From: Microbulbifer elongatus
GTDB lineage: Bacteria; Pseudomonadota; Gammaproteobacteria; Pseudomonadales; Cellvibrionaceae
DNA: 64,000 nucleotides
Assembly: GCF_021165935.1 (NCBI RefSeq)
Contig: NZ_CP088953.1
Location: forward strand, 3,333,501 to 3,397,500
Direction: 5' to 3'
The stretch's first letter is position 1; every line of letters begins with the position of its first letter. The position numbers were made by a program, and so were the translations under genes. Positions 1 to 8,237 of the stretch are shown piece by piece. The notes under the pieces are model-generated. The model made no database searches. It worked only from the letters and a program-made list of their open reading frames with translations, and was not told where the DNA came from.

Positions 1-144
1 CGCAGCGAGTCGCCCCAGGCACTGGCAGACAAATTATGGCAGGGCGTGGTCCCGGGTCAGCGTCGCGCGCAGAGCGCCGATGCGAGCACCACTCTGGAAA
101 CAACCGAAGAAATCGAAGGTGCCAAGGGCAGCGAGAGTTCCTGA
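1..144 (+). CDS. C-terminal end of an unidentified protein (5' truncated)
   Basis: Frame 1 is open from the window edge to a TGA at 142-144, giving 47 residues that read like a hydrophilic protein tail rich in Ser, Glu and Thr. The start lies outside the window. A perfect 11-bp inverted repeat follows 22 bases later, which is consistent with a real gene end. I do not recognise the family, and 47 residues are too few to assign a function. It converges on the minus-strand deacetylase gene. Confidence 0.45.
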   Translation, partial: RSESPQALADKLWQGVVPGQRRAQSADASTTLETTEEIEGAKGSESS

Positions 145-166
145 ACTCACTCGCTATCGCTCGAAC

Positions 167-193
167 CGGTGTGCGCCACCCGGGCGCACACCG
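167..193. terminator. Hairpin between convergent genes, likely bidirectional terminator
   Basis: The arms 167-177 (CGGTGTGCGCC) and 183-193 pair perfectly over 11 bp around a 5-nt loop. CCTTT follows on the plus strand; there is no strong T tract. Its place between the end of the truncated plus-strand gene and the stop of the minus-strand deacetylase suggests termination from either side. Confidence 0.5.
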
Positions 194-199
194 CCTTTA

Positions 200-1042
200 T
201 CACAGATTCAGTCGCTGCTGCTCCTTCTTCAGGTGTGCCACCGCCTCGCGCATGGTGGCCACCCAGTAGCGATCCGGGTGTGCCGCCAGGTGCGCCAGCA
301 GTGCCTGGTGATCGTCTTCGGATACGGTGATGTAATCCCCCCCTACCCCGTGAAACATAAAGCCGACCAGGCTGTTATTTTCCCGCGCTGCTTCTACCAC
401 GGCGATCAACTCATCGGCACTTTTTTCCGCGCCATCGAACGAGGCGACCCGGTAAAAGTCCTTGTCGTCCAGTCGATGCTGACCATCGGCGGAATACAGC
501 CGCGCGGCGGGGACCAGTTTTTTCAGTTCCGGGATCACATCCTGTCCGCCGGCCAGCATATCGCCGCAGGGATAGGCGAACGTTCGTTGCTGCTCGCCAT
601 CGATCGCTTCGAGCATACTGTTGGTAGCCTGCACTTCATCGATAAACTGCTCCAGAGTGTACTTGTCCAGATCCTGCCAGGGCTTTACCCAGCTGCGGTT
701 GGCGACAGATTTGCGGCAGGGGTGGTACAGCATGTGGTTACCGAGCTCGTGGCCAGACTGTGCGGCACGGCGCCACTCGTGCAGGCGCATACGGATTGAC
801 GGCCGCGCACCACTCAGATAGAAGGTACCGGGCAGCCGGTACTCATTCAGCTGGGGAATGGCGACATCCAGATGGGAGTCCAGTGCATCGTCATAGGTCA
901 GCACCACCGCGACTTCCGCACCACCGGGCCAGGGCGACGGGGCCGCTACCGATACTGGTGATGCAGCCATGGCACTGGCCATCATCCCCAACAGCGCGGA
1001 TTTCAGTCCGCGAGACACCCCCGAGAAGGATTGAAAAAACAT
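200..1042 (-). CDS. Exported polysaccharide deacetylase family protein (NodB-like)
   Basis: A 280-residue protein, probably a metal-dependent carbohydrate esterase 4 family deacetylase acting on an envelope or extracellular polysaccharide. Visible NodB motifs are TYDDA at residues 49-53 (catalytic and metal Asp), the metal histidines in NHMLYHP (H103 and H107), AYPCGD near 157 and MFHGVG near 229. The N-terminus is a Sec signal with cleavage expected around residue 34. The ATG at 1042 was chosen because AAAGGGAG lies about 8 nt upstream; a longer in-frame start at 1123 would run into the kinase gene and has no support. It lies 32 nt downstream of the histidine kinase on the same strand, so it may belong to that operon. 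The substrate cannot be read from the sequence. Confidence 0.82.
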   Translation of the reverse strand: MFFQSFSGVSRGLKSALLGMMASAMAASPVSVAAPSPWPGGAEVAVVLTYDDALDSHLDVAIPQLNEYRLPGTFYLSGARPSIRMRLHEWRRAAQSGHELGNHMLYHPCRKSVANRSWVKPWQDLDKYTLEQFIDEVQATNSMLEAIDGEQQRTFAYPCGDMLAGGQDVIPELKKLVPAARLYSADGQHRLDDKDFYRVASFDGAEKSADELIAVVEAARENNSLVGFMFHGVGGDYITVSEDDHQALLAHLAAHPDRYWVATMREAVAHLKKEQQRLNL

Positions 1043-1074
1043 AACAACTCCCTTTGCTTTCTGTTTGTATTGTT

Positions 1075-2502
1075 TTACAGCTGGACGCGCAGGGTAAGTC
1101 CCCCGAGATCCGCGTCTCCGCATAAGGCATCATCGCGCTGGGCCTCTGGCACTACCCCAATGGACCCGTGATAACTCTCCACAATATCCACCACCACCGC
1201 AAGTCCGATGCCCTGTCCCTGCTGTTGCTGATCGGCGCGCACACCGCGCTGAATTACCTGCTGCCATTGATCTTCGGAAAGACCGGGACCGTTATCCGCC
1301 ACGACAATTTCCAGCCCCCGGCGATCTTCCGTATTGCAGATACTCACCAGTAACCTGCCGCCGCCATACTTGTAACCGTTGTCCAGAAGGTTGCCGAGCA
1401 GCTCCATCAGATCCCCTTCATCGCCATAAAAGAGTACCGATTCGTCGCACAGTAATTCCGCGTCGATACTTTTGTGACGGTAGGCCTTGTCCAGGGCCGT
1501 GAGAATTTTTTCCACCAGCGGTTGCACGGGCACGCCGCGTAGAATCGATTTGGGTGACGAGGTTACCGCCCGCTTTAGCTGATAACTGATGATGCTATCC
1601 ATCCGCTCCACTTGCTCGGCCAGCGCCTTGTGCGCAGCCAGGGGATCCGCGGCCACATCCATGCCCTTCAATACCGCCAGAGGTGTCTTCAGACTGTGGG
1701 CAAGATCGCCCAGAGTATGCCGTGTTTTTTCCCGCTGGCGACGCTCATTTTCAATCAGCAGATTCAGGTTGTCGGTCAGGGGAACCAGCTCCTGGGGGAA
1801 TCGGCCCTGCAGGGAATCCGCACCGCCGTGCTGCATGTTTTTGAGGGCACGGGTCAGGCCCCGCAACGGCGCCAGCCCCCACTGCAGTACCAGCAACTGC
1901 ACCGCGATCAGTGCCAGTGAACCAACCCCGAGCCAACGCCACAGGGTGGTATTGAACTGCCTGACCTGAGCGTAGAGCGGGGCAGCGTCCTCCAGTACTA
2001 CAAAGGTAAACTGGAGCTCATTGTCCAGCCCCCAGGCGATACCCTGGCGAAAGCTGGTATAGGGCTGATTCAGATCCGGCATCTGCACTTCCGCAAACAC
2101 CTGCTGCCCCTGGCGCAGGGGCAGCGGGAGAGGAAGGGCAGAAAAGTTGGGCAGGCTGAGTGCTGAGGGAGAGCGCCAGATGACCCGGCCGCGCGCATCC
2201 ATGACCGCGCCGATGAGGCCGGAGTCCGGCTGATTGAACCGGGGTTCCGGCAGGCTCAGGGGTAGTTGCAGGGTATCGCCGTCGGGTTCCGCCACGGCCA
2301 GCAGCGTGTACACGTGCAACTGCAGTTCCCGCGCTTTGGCTTCATCCAGCGAGGTGCGGAAAGCCCGCTCCAGCACCCCGGAGAAAACCGCGAGGAATAC
2401 CAGTAACACCAGTGTGGCCATCAGAGAAAGACGGCCTGAAAGGGAGTGTACCCAGCGGAACAGCACCTGCCTCAGGCGGTGCAGCCGCGTCCACCATGCC
2501 AT
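1075..2502 (-). CDS. PhoQ-like sensor histidine kinase
   Basis: A 475-residue inner-membrane sensor kinase. It has two membrane segments (about 27-45 and 189-208) flanking a periplasmic domain, then a HAMP-like linker. The phospho-accepting His269 is in a DLAHSLKTPLAVL box, very like that of enterobacterial PhoQ. The ATPase N box has Asn375 (LGNLLDNGYKYGG), with G1 DNGPG at 403-407 and G2 GQGIGLAV at 429-436. The start codon shares one base with the regulator's stop (TGATG), so the pair is translationally coupled. The periplasmic domain lacks an obvious acidic cluster like the one PhoQ uses for Mg2+, so the stimulus is unknown. Confidence 0.9.
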   Translation of the reverse strand: MAWWTRLHRLRQVLFRWVHSLSGRLSLMATLVLLVFLAVFSGVLERAFRTSLDEAKARELQLHVYTLLAVAEPDGDTLQLPLSLPEPRFNQPDSGLIGAVMDARGRVIWRSPSALSLPNFSALPLPLPLRQGQQVFAEVQMPDLNQPYTSFRQGIAWGLDNELQFTFVVLEDAAPLYAQVRQFNTTLWRWLGVGSLALIAVQLLVLQWGLAPLRGLTRALKNMQHGGADSLQGRFPQELVPLTDNLNLLIENERRQREKTRHTLGDLAHSLKTPLAVLKGMDVAADPLAAHKALAEQVERMDSIISYQLKRAVTSSPKSILRGVPVQPLVEKILTALDKAYRHKSIDAELLCDESVLFYGDEGDLMELLGNLLDNGYKYGGGRLLVSICNTEDRRGLEIVVADNGPGLSEDQWQQVIQRGVRADQQQQGQGIGLAVVVDIVESYHGSIGVVPEAQRDDALCGDADLGGLTLRVQL

Positions 2503-3176
2503 CAGTCCGCCGGACTAAATCGGTAGCCCCGCCCGCGCAGGGTTTCGATCGGTTTGACCCCGCCGGCGGCATCCAGTTTTTTACGCAGGCGACCGATAAA
2601 CACTTCGATCACGTTGCTGTCGCGATCGCAATCCTGCTCGTAAATGTGCTCGGTGAGCGTGGTTTTCGACACCACTTCGTCCGGGTGCAACATCAGATAT
2701 TCCAGCACCTTGTATTCGAACGAAGTCAGCTCCAACTCACTACCGGACACCTTTACCCGCTGGGCACTGGTATCCAGTTCGATGGGGCCCGCATTGATGG
2801 TGGGTGAGGAAAATCCCGCAGAGCGACGCACCAGCGCATTGAGCCGGGCCAGCAGCTCTTCGGTATGGAAGGGCTTGGTGAGATAGTCGTCACCACCGGC
2901 TTCGAGCCCGCGCACCCGCTCCTGCCAATGGCCGCGGGCGGTGAGGATCAGAATGGGAAAATGCCGGGATTCCTTGCGCAGGGTCTCGATCACCTGAATG
3001 CCATCCACCTTGGGTAGGCCCAGATCCATCACCGCTACGTCGTAGGGAAACTCTCGCCCGAGATACAGGGCTTCTTCGCCGTCCGGGGCTTCGTCCACGG
3101 TGTATCCCCCCTTGCGCAGGGAGGCCGCCAACTGTTCACGCAGGGCGTGCTCATCTTCCACCAGCAGTGCGCGCAT
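2502..3176 (-). CDS. PhoP-like OmpR-family response regulator
   Basis: A 224-residue DNA-binding regulator. The receiver domain has the acidic pair E7/D8, phospho-acceptor Asp51 in VMDLGLP, a switch Thr in ILILTAR (about 79) and Lys101 in LTKPF. The C-terminal half is a winged-helix OmpR/PhoB domain ending in ETLRGRGYRF. It is the partner of the kinase directly downstream and follows the PepSY gene, giving the order pepSY, regulator, kinase. Members of this family often control envelope charge and metal stress, but the regulon here is unknown. Confidence 0.92.
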   Translation of the reverse strand: MRALLVEDEHALREQLAASLRKGGYTVDEAPDGEEALYLGREFPYDVAVMDLGLPKVDGIQVIETLRKESRHFPILILTARGHWQERVRGLEAGGDDYLTKPFHTEELLARLNALVRRSAGFSSPTINAGPIELDTSAQRVKVSGSELELTSFEYKVLEYLMLHPDEVVSKTTLTEHIYEQDCDRDSNVIEVFIGRLRKKLDAAGGVKPIETLRGRGYRFSPAD

Positions 3177-3242
3177 GATCTTTCCTCAATCCGTTCTGTT
3201 CAGCCGTTGTCCGACGGTGCTCAGCAGTCCGTTAACGCTCTG

Positions 3243-3575
3243 TTAACGAAAGATGCGTCCACTCTGTTTATCGACGAACACCACATAAACCTGACTCTGA
3301 TCAGACAGCCCCTTCACCCGGTAGGCGGCCCTGCCTTTGCGCTGGACTTCGCTGATCGCCAGAATCTTGCCACCAAACTGTCGCTTTACGATTGCGGCGG
3401 CTTCGTTTTTGGAGATGCCTTTATTCTGCACCCGGAAACTGGCCAGGGGCTGCATAGGCAGTGTGTGCACGCTGGCAATCCTCGGGGCAGGCGCATCCGC
3501 CTGATACCGCGCGGATGCGGAAACCGGTGCGGCAACCAGAATGGCTACCCACAGACAAACCAATGCGACTTTCAC
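3243..3575 (-). CDS. Small periplasmic PepSY-domain protein
   Basis: A 110-residue protein with a Sec signal (residues 1 to about 20) and one PepSY domain: GISKNEAAAIVKRQFGG, then a beta hairpin ending in FVDKQSGRIFR. The GTG at 3575 was chosen because AGGAG lies 8 nt upstream; an in-frame ATG at 3617 lacks a ribosome site. PepSY proteins commonly sit beside PhoP/PhoQ-type systems and are thought to modulate sensors or proteases in the periplasm. The gene leads this operon, 66 nt before the response regulator, so a feedback role is plausible but inferred. Confidence 0.82.
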   Translation of the reverse strand: MKVALVCLWVAILVAAPVSASARYQADAPAPRIASVHTLPMQPLASFRVQNKGISKNEAAAIVKRQFGGKILAISEVQRKGRAAYRVKGLSDQSQVYVVFVDKQSGRIFR

Positions 3576-3624
3576 TGCTCTGCTCCTGTCAATTCCACTG
3601 CGCCGCTGCGACAACACTAATTGT

Positions 3625-4239
3625 TCACAATACCGGCGTGACGTCTACGCGAACCCGAATTCTATCGCCAGGATGGTGGTCAGTGCGAATCAGATATTCC
3701 TGGCCGTTGTACCGGTAGTTCACGTCATAGCCAATCAGCTCCCGCCGGGTGCTCACCTCTTCCACCACCTGACAGCGCTGCTCGGTACCGTAGTGTACCG
3801 GCGCCTGGCTGCGACTGATGGCGTTGCCAATCAAGGCACCCACCGCAGCCCCCGCGACCATACCCGCGCCCTTGTTGGCACGGTGGTGACGGCGGTGGTG
3901 GTGACGCCCATAATGGCGATAGCCCCGGTGTTTATGTCCCTTGACCGCATTGCGGCCCACCGCTGCACCGACCAGACCGCCAATAATGGCGCCGGCGGGT
4001 GAAGGCTGCTGATAGGTGACGGTCTGATCCCAGCATTGCGTTCGGGGTTCTACCACGCGGATGTCATTGTAGATGGGGGTTACCGCGGTGACGGTGGCGT
4101 AGTGGTAGCCGTCCGGACCAGCATGCTGGCCCTCATAGTAGCCACTCTCACCGGCGCTGGCAGAGACGCTCACACCCACCAGCACGGCGGTGAGGCCGGC
4201 AAAAGCCAGTTGTTGAAACCAATTGTTTGCTGTCGCCAT
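3625..4239 (-). CDS. Glycine-zipper 2TM outer-membrane-type protein with His/Arg-rich loop
   Basis: A 204-residue protein with a signal peptide (residues 1 to about 30). Two glycine-zipper segments, AGAIIGGLVGAAVG (82-95) and AGMVAGAAVGALIG (125-138), are typical of SlyB/Rickettsia 17-kDa-type surface proteins. Between them, residues 102-120 are almost entirely His, Arg, Tyr and Lys. The C-terminus ends in a DHHPGDRIRVRVDVTPVL strand, common in this family. The ATG at 4239 was chosen for GGGAG about 10 nt upstream. It is probably an envelope integrity protein; the basic loop could bind metal, nucleic acid or LPS, but nothing in the sequence decides which. Confidence 0.75.
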   Translation of the reverse strand: MATANNWFQQLAFAGLTAVLVGVSVSASAGESGYYEGQHAGPDGYHYATVTAVTPIYNDIRVVEPRTQCWDQTVTYQQPSPAGAIIGGLVGAAVGRNAVKGHKHRGYRHYGRHHHRRHHRANKGAGMVAGAAVGALIGNAISRSQAPVHYGTEQRCQVVEEVSTRRELIGYDVNYRYNGQEYLIRTDHHPGDRIRVRVDVTPVL

Positions 4240-4400
4240 GTTCAGTACTCCCTGAGACCCGGACGCCGACACCCTCCCGTGACCCTATTCGGTGTTTGGT
4301 CACTACCGGATGCCCTGTTGAGGCCACAAACTGGCCGATGGGAGCACTTTACGGGGCACTGGCTGAATCAAAACTGAACTCTGGCGAGAAACAACCGAGG

Positions 4401-4922
4401 CTACTGCGACGACTCCAGGCGCTGGCGGCGACGCTCCCGAAAGCGCTGGCGCTCTTCCGGGGTCAGGTTCTGCCAGCGTTCCCGCAAACGTCGCTGGCGC
4501 TCCGGGGACAGCTGTCGAAAGCGCTGTCGGGCCTCGCGGATTCTTTGGCGCTGCTCCGGCGGCAGGGCCTGGAAACGCTGGTAGGCTTTACGCAGTCTGT
4601 CGCGCTGCTCCGGGGTTAGCCGCTGCCACTTGCCAAACTCCCGGCGCGCCCGCTGACGCTGCTCCGGGGTCATGGAAGACCAGCGCTCCACCCCTCGGCG
4701 CAGGCGCGCCTGCTGCTCTGGGGTAAAGCCATCCCAACGGTCTTCAAATCGCTGTAGCAACGTTCGCTCGCGCTCACTCAATTGCTGCCAGGCAACCGGC
4801 TCCGCCCAGACCAGGCTTCCGGCCAACACCAGTATCAACGCGAACACCAACCGCCCCCCAAAGCCGCGCCCGCCTTTCTGGTGTGCGGCCGGTACTGTAT
4901 TTCCCATTGTGGCGTTACTCAT
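4401..4922 (-). CDS. Exported arginine-rich DUF3106 repeat protein
   Basis: A 173-residue protein with a signal or anchor segment (residues about 22-38) and then roughly six tandem 18-residue units of the type (F/M/L)TPEQRxRLRxxxxRWxx, very rich in Arg, Glu and Gln. The 18-residue period equals five alpha-helical turns, so a long charged helix is expected. The ATG at 4922 overlaps the stop of the upstream acidic protein by 8 nt and follows AGGTGAG. DUF3106 proteins are typically found behind an ECF sigma factor and a small membrane protein, as here. The molecular role is not established. Confidence 0.8.
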   Translation of the reverse strand: MSNATMGNTVPAAHQKGGRGFGGRLVFALILVLAGSLVWAEPVAWQQLSERERTLLQRFEDRWDGFTPEQQARLRRGVERWSSMTPEQRQRARREFGKWQRLTPEQRDRLRKAYQRFQALPPEQRQRIREARQRFRQLSPERQRRLRERWQNLTPEERQRFRERRRQRLESSQ

Positions 4923-5196
4923 CTGGCTCACCTTGATCACTCTGCGCTTGCAGCTCCTTATCCGCTTCTGGCTGGGGTTGCGTCTCTGTAGAAATAGCCC
5001 CATCGGCCCAGTCTTCCTCCAGATCACTGGGAGGTATGAATTCACCGGTGTCATCGGTCCAGTCCGAGAGGAACAGTAGAAAATCTTCATCCAGCGACTC
5101 ACTGGCAAACGCCGCGGGAAACGCCAGCAGTGCCCCCGCCAGCAGCAGGCGGGTCAGCGGACACCGGGCAAGACAGGTGTCAGGAGGAATGCCCAT
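4915..5196 (-). CDS. Small acidic exported protein of the ECF-sigma operon
   Basis: A 93-residue protein with a hydrophobic signal (about residues 14-30) and a strongly acidic remainder: ESLDEDFLLFLSDW, then DLEEDWADG and a Glu/Gln/Asp tail. The ATG at 5196 was chosen for GAGGAGG 7 nt upstream; it overlaps the preceding stop by 17 nt, and the stop overlaps the next gene by 8 nt. The ELLEFLxxW-like segment resembles small proteins I recall in the same position in pseudomonads, but I know no function. Its charge is complementary to the arginine-rich product of the next gene. Confidence 0.7.
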   Translation of the reverse strand: MGIPPDTCLARCPLTRLLLAGALLAFPAAFASESLDEDFLLFLSDWTDDTGEFIPPSDLEEDWADGAISTETQPQPEADKELQAQSDQGEPDE

Positions 5197-5578
5197 CCAG
5201 CGCCTCCTCAGCCAGCCACTGGTAAAACTCAACGTCCTCGATCATTTCCAGCTCCGCGTCTTCTTCCAGAAGCCATGCATCTGCCAGCAGCGCCACTTCC
5301 GCACTCTGCGAAACCTCACCCCGCCCCACCAGCAGTGCCACCACAACCGTGGCAGCCACACCGGCCACACCGACGGGTAACCAGCGACCGGCCGCGCTAC
5401 CAGCGTTGGCGGCCTCTTCCAGTGCCGCGGAGCGCGCGCGACGCAGACGTGATCGAGTCTCGCCATCGAGGGCTTCGTCGCGCTGTGCCATCGCTTTCCG
5501 GGCGCCGGCAACAATCTTCTGCTGCTCGCGCAGGCGCCGGTCTTTCGGATCTTCTGTCTGACCTCGCGGGAATTTCAT
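5180..5578 (-). CDS. Single-pass membrane protein, putative anti-sigma-like partner
   Basis: A 132-residue protein with a basic, charged cytoplasmic-type N-terminus (residues 1-60), one membrane helix (about 66-86, GRWLPVGVAGVAATVVVALLV) and an acidic C-terminal part. Its start overlaps the sigma factor stop by 4 nt (ATGA), the usual layout of a sigma factor with its membrane regulator. It resembles DUF3619-type proteins by position and topology, but I see no zinc anti-sigma motif. The anti-sigma role is inferred from context only. Confidence 0.62.
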   Translation of the reverse strand: MKFPRGQTEDPKDRRLREQQKIVAGARKAMAQRDEALDGETRSRLRRARSAALEEAANAGSAAGRWLPVGVAGVAATVVVALLVGRGEVSQSAEVALLADAWLLEEDAELEMIEDVEFYQWLAEEALDGHSS

Positions 5579-6102
5579 CGCACCTCCTCCAGCTGCGTAC
5601 GCAGGGCGACCAGCGCCCGGGAAAGATGGGTTTTCACACTACCGGCACTGCAGGACATGGCGCTGGCGGTCTCGGCGATATCGAAACCTTCCACACAGCG
5701 CAGCAGAAACGCCTGTTGCTGACGGGGCGGCAAGCGGCAGACCGCCGCTTCAATCGCGTCCAGAGTGTACCGGGAAATAACCCCCTGCTCCGGTTGGGGC
5801 CCGGTGGTGTCTTCCAGACTACCCGGATCAAAATCATCGTCTTCGTCGCCACCGCCGGCAAATTTTTCCCGCAGCAGCTGCCAGCGGGATACCGTTTTAT
5901 GGCGGCGATGCCAGTCGGTAATACGGTTATTGAGAATGGTAAAAAACAGCGGACGCCACTGCGCCCGGGGCTTGTGCCGGTATCGACGCACCAGCGCAAA
6001 CATGGCGTCCTGCACGATATCCAACGCATCTTCGCGGTTCCCCACTGCCATCGCGGCCATGGAATAAGCGCGCTTTTCTACTGACGCAAGAAATTGTTCC
6101 AT
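5575..6102 (-). CDS. ECF-type RNA polymerase sigma factor
   Basis: A 175-residue sigma-70 family protein. Region 2 spans about residues 10-80 (EDALDIVQDAMFALVRRYRHKP, then NNRITDWHRRH). Region 4 spans about 120-170 with the helix-turn-helix LPPRQQQAFLLRCVEGFDIAETASAMSCSAGSVKTHLSRAL. The 30-residue linker is acidic (DEDDDFDPGS). It is first of four overlapping genes whose products are membrane-bound or exported, so an envelope-related regulon is likely. The arginine-rich repeat gene upstream on the same strand could be a target. Confidence 0.88.
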   Translation of the reverse strand: MEQFLASVEKRAYSMAAMAVGNREDALDIVQDAMFALVRRYRHKPRAQWRPLFFTILNNRITDWHRRHKTVSRWQLLREKFAGGGDEDDDFDPGSLEDTTGPQPEQGVISRYTLDAIEAAVCRLPPRQQQAFLLRCVEGFDIAETASAMSCSAGSVKTHLSRALVALRTQLEEVR

Positions 6103-6209
6103 GCTGTGAGGGAGCCCTTTTCAGGGAGGGTTCTTGTTATCAATGGCGCGAGCGGTAAGCGCGACGCAGCGCCGGTTTCACCACGCCGCCCTGACTGAAG
6201 CGGTTACTT

Positions 6210-6653
6210 TTATACGCGCTGGCCGCGGCGGTCCAACCGCCGGTCAATATTCTGCCCCTTCCGATCCAGGCGACGATCAACCCGGTCGCCTTTGCGATCC
6301 AGGCGCCTGTCGACCTGATCTCCTTTGCGATCGAGGTGGCGATCAATCCGGTCGCCCTTGTTATCGAGGTGGGTAGCCCGCCTGTCGTTACCGTTGGCTT
6401 CGGCACGCTGTGCCGCCCGATCGAGACGGCTATCGATGCGGTCGCCCTTTTTATCGAGCCGGTTGTCGATCCGATTGCCCTTTTTATCCAGGCGATTGTC
6501 GACACGATCCCCCTGTCGATCCAGGCGGTTCTCAATGCGATCGCCCTTGTTATCCAGGTGTTTTGACCGCTCCTCGCCACTATCGGCAAGGGCGGTAACG
6601 GAAAGCAGCATGGCGGCCGTAAAAAGAAACGTCGATTTCTTGAGCATTTTCAT
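6210..6653 (-). CDS. Exported protein built of 11-residue LDRKGDRIDxR repeats
   Basis: A 147-residue protein with a signal peptide (MKMLKKSTFLFTAAMLLS to about residue 23) followed by about nine copies of an 11-residue unit of the form (R/H)LDxKGDR(I/V)(D/E)x. A short break (AAQRAEANGNDRRAT) separates the first four from the last five. The 33-bp DNA period is visible and also keeps other frames open. Eleven residues equal three helical turns, so an extended charged helix or coiled coil is expected. ATG 6653 follows AGGG by about 9 nt. The function is unknown. Confidence 0.75.
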   Translation of the reverse strand: MKMLKKSTFLFTAAMLLSVTALADSGEERSKHLDNKGDRIENRLDRQGDRVDNRLDKKGNRIDNRLDKKGDRIDSRLDRAAQRAEANGNDRRATHLDNKGDRIDRHLDRKGDQVDRRLDRKGDRVDRRLDRKGQNIDRRLDRRGQRV

Positions 6654-6761
6654 AGGTGGTTTCCCTGTTATTTTCCCCGTGACGGGGGTGAGAACGACTC
6701 TGTTCTCCTATCAAAACGTCCGGGTACCTGAATGGTTGACACACCGATGAAAAAATTTGGA

Positions 6762-8141
6762 TTACACCGCTTCCCTGCCTTCACCACCCTCGGCGCCATC
6801 ACCGCTACCATCCCCCAACCAGCGCTGGGTCAGCGTACCGGCGGTCATGGCCCCGTTCACATTCAGCGCGGTGCGCGCCATATCAATCAGCGGCTCCACA
6901 GAGATCAGCAACGCGGCAATCTGCACCGGCAATCCCATGGTGGGCAGCACCACGAGGGCGGCAAAAGTCGCTCCACCGCCGACACCGGCGATTCCGAAAG
7001 AGCTGATCACGATCACGGCGATCAGAGACGTCAGCCACACAGGATCAAACACGTCGATTCCCAGCGGCACCGCCACCATGACCGCGAGCATGGCCGGGTA
7101 AATTCCCGCACATCCATTCTGACCAATGGTCGCACCGAAGGACGCGGAAAAGTTGGCAATGGCCGGGGAGTTTTTCAGCTCGTCAATCTGGGTTTCCACA
7201 TTCAGGGGGATGGTGGCGGCACTGGAGCGTGAGCTGAATGCAAACACCAGTACCGGCCACACCTTGGCAAAGTAAAACAGTGGACTGATACCGTTCACCA
7301 GTAACAGCAGCGCGTGCACCACAAACATCAGCGCGATGGCCACAAACGACGCCAGTACAAAATTGAACAGGTTGAAGATATCCGTCCAGCTGGACTTGGC
7401 CACCAGAACCGTCACCAGCGCCATTACCCCGTATGGGGTAAATGCCATAATCAAACGCACCAGCTTCATGACCCAGGCCTGCGCCACGGAAACAAAATGC
7501 TCGATGGCCGCGCCCTGCTCACGGTTCTCTCTGCGCACCGCCAGTGCCGCCAGCCCCAACAGCACCGAAAAAATCACCACGGCAATGACCGAGGTATCTC
7601 GCTGGCCCGCGAGATCGGCAAAAATATTACGCGGAATGAACGACGTGAGAATCTGCGGAATACTGAGGTCGCTGACACGGCCCATGCGCTCATTGAGCAC
7701 TTCCACTCGCGCCGCTTCGCGCGCGCCCTCTACCAGACCCTCTGCGGACAGACCAAACAGGTGCGCGATCACCACCCCGATCAAGGCGGCGACCGCCGTG
7801 GTGCCCAGCAACACCGCCAGCACCGATACGCTGATCTTGCCCAGTGAGCGGGTATTACTGACTTTGACCACTGCCGCCAGAATGGAGATCAACACCAGTG
7901 GCATCACCAGCAGGTGCAGCAGATTGACATAGCCATCGCCGAGCAGACCGACCCAGTCCAGTACCCAGGGCACATTCACACCCCAGCCTTCCGCCAGGTG
8001 CATCAGGCCACCCAGTAACACCCCCAGCAGCAGGCCGGCGAACACCGCCGGTGCCAACGAATGTCGGCTGCGGTGCCAGCGCGCCAATGGCCAAACAAGG
8101 AACAGATAAAACGCCAGCAGTAGAAATGCACTCAATTGCAT
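6762..8141 (-). CDS. tcyP: Dicarboxylate/amino acid:cation symporter family, likely L-cystine transporter (TcyP-like)
   Basis: A 459-residue inner-membrane transporter of the DAACS fold with about eight membrane segments and two re-entrant loops. The signature SSRSSAATIPLNVETQ lies near residue 305, and SVEPLIDMARTALNVNGAMTAG lies near 418. Both are closer to the cystine importers TcyP/YdjN than to glutamate/aspartate GltP. Expected role: proton- or sodium-coupled uptake of L-cystine. It stands alone, minus strand, with about 108 nt to the upstream repeat-protein gene. The substrate is inferred from family resemblance. Confidence 0.8.
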   Translation of the reverse strand: MQLSAFLLLAFYLFLVWPLARWHRSRHSLAPAVFAGLLLGVLLGGLMHLAEGWGVNVPWVLDWVGLLGDGYVNLLHLLVMPLVLISILAAVVKVSNTRSLGKISVSVLAVLLGTTAVAALIGVVIAHLFGLSAEGLVEGAREAARVEVLNERMGRVSDLSIPQILTSFIPRNIFADLAGQRDTSVIAVVIFSVLLGLAALAVRRENREQGAAIEHFVSVAQAWVMKLVRLIMAFTPYGVMALVTVLVAKSSWTDIFNLFNFVLASFVAIALMFVVHALLLLVNGISPLFYFAKVWPVLVFAFSSRSSAATIPLNVETQIDELKNSPAIANFSASFGATIGQNGCAGIYPAMLAVMVAVPLGIDVFDPVWLTSLIAVIVISSFGIAGVGGGATFAALVVLPTMGLPVQIAALLISVEPLIDMARTALNVNGAMTAGTLTQRWLGDGSGDGAEGGEGREAV

Positions 8142-8237
8142 CGAATTTGAGTCCCGGTTTGCGTGATTAAGGTTAAAAAATTGCGCTCATCCTAACAGCT
8201 GGCGCAGTTTTCCCTTAAAGACACTTTGGTTATAGCA

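Noticed and set aside
6140..6589. Second long reading frame over the 11-residue repeat gene, plus frames on the opposite strand
   Set aside because: They arise because the 33-bp repeat keeps several frames free of stops. They lack signal peptides, ribosome sites and any family resemblance.
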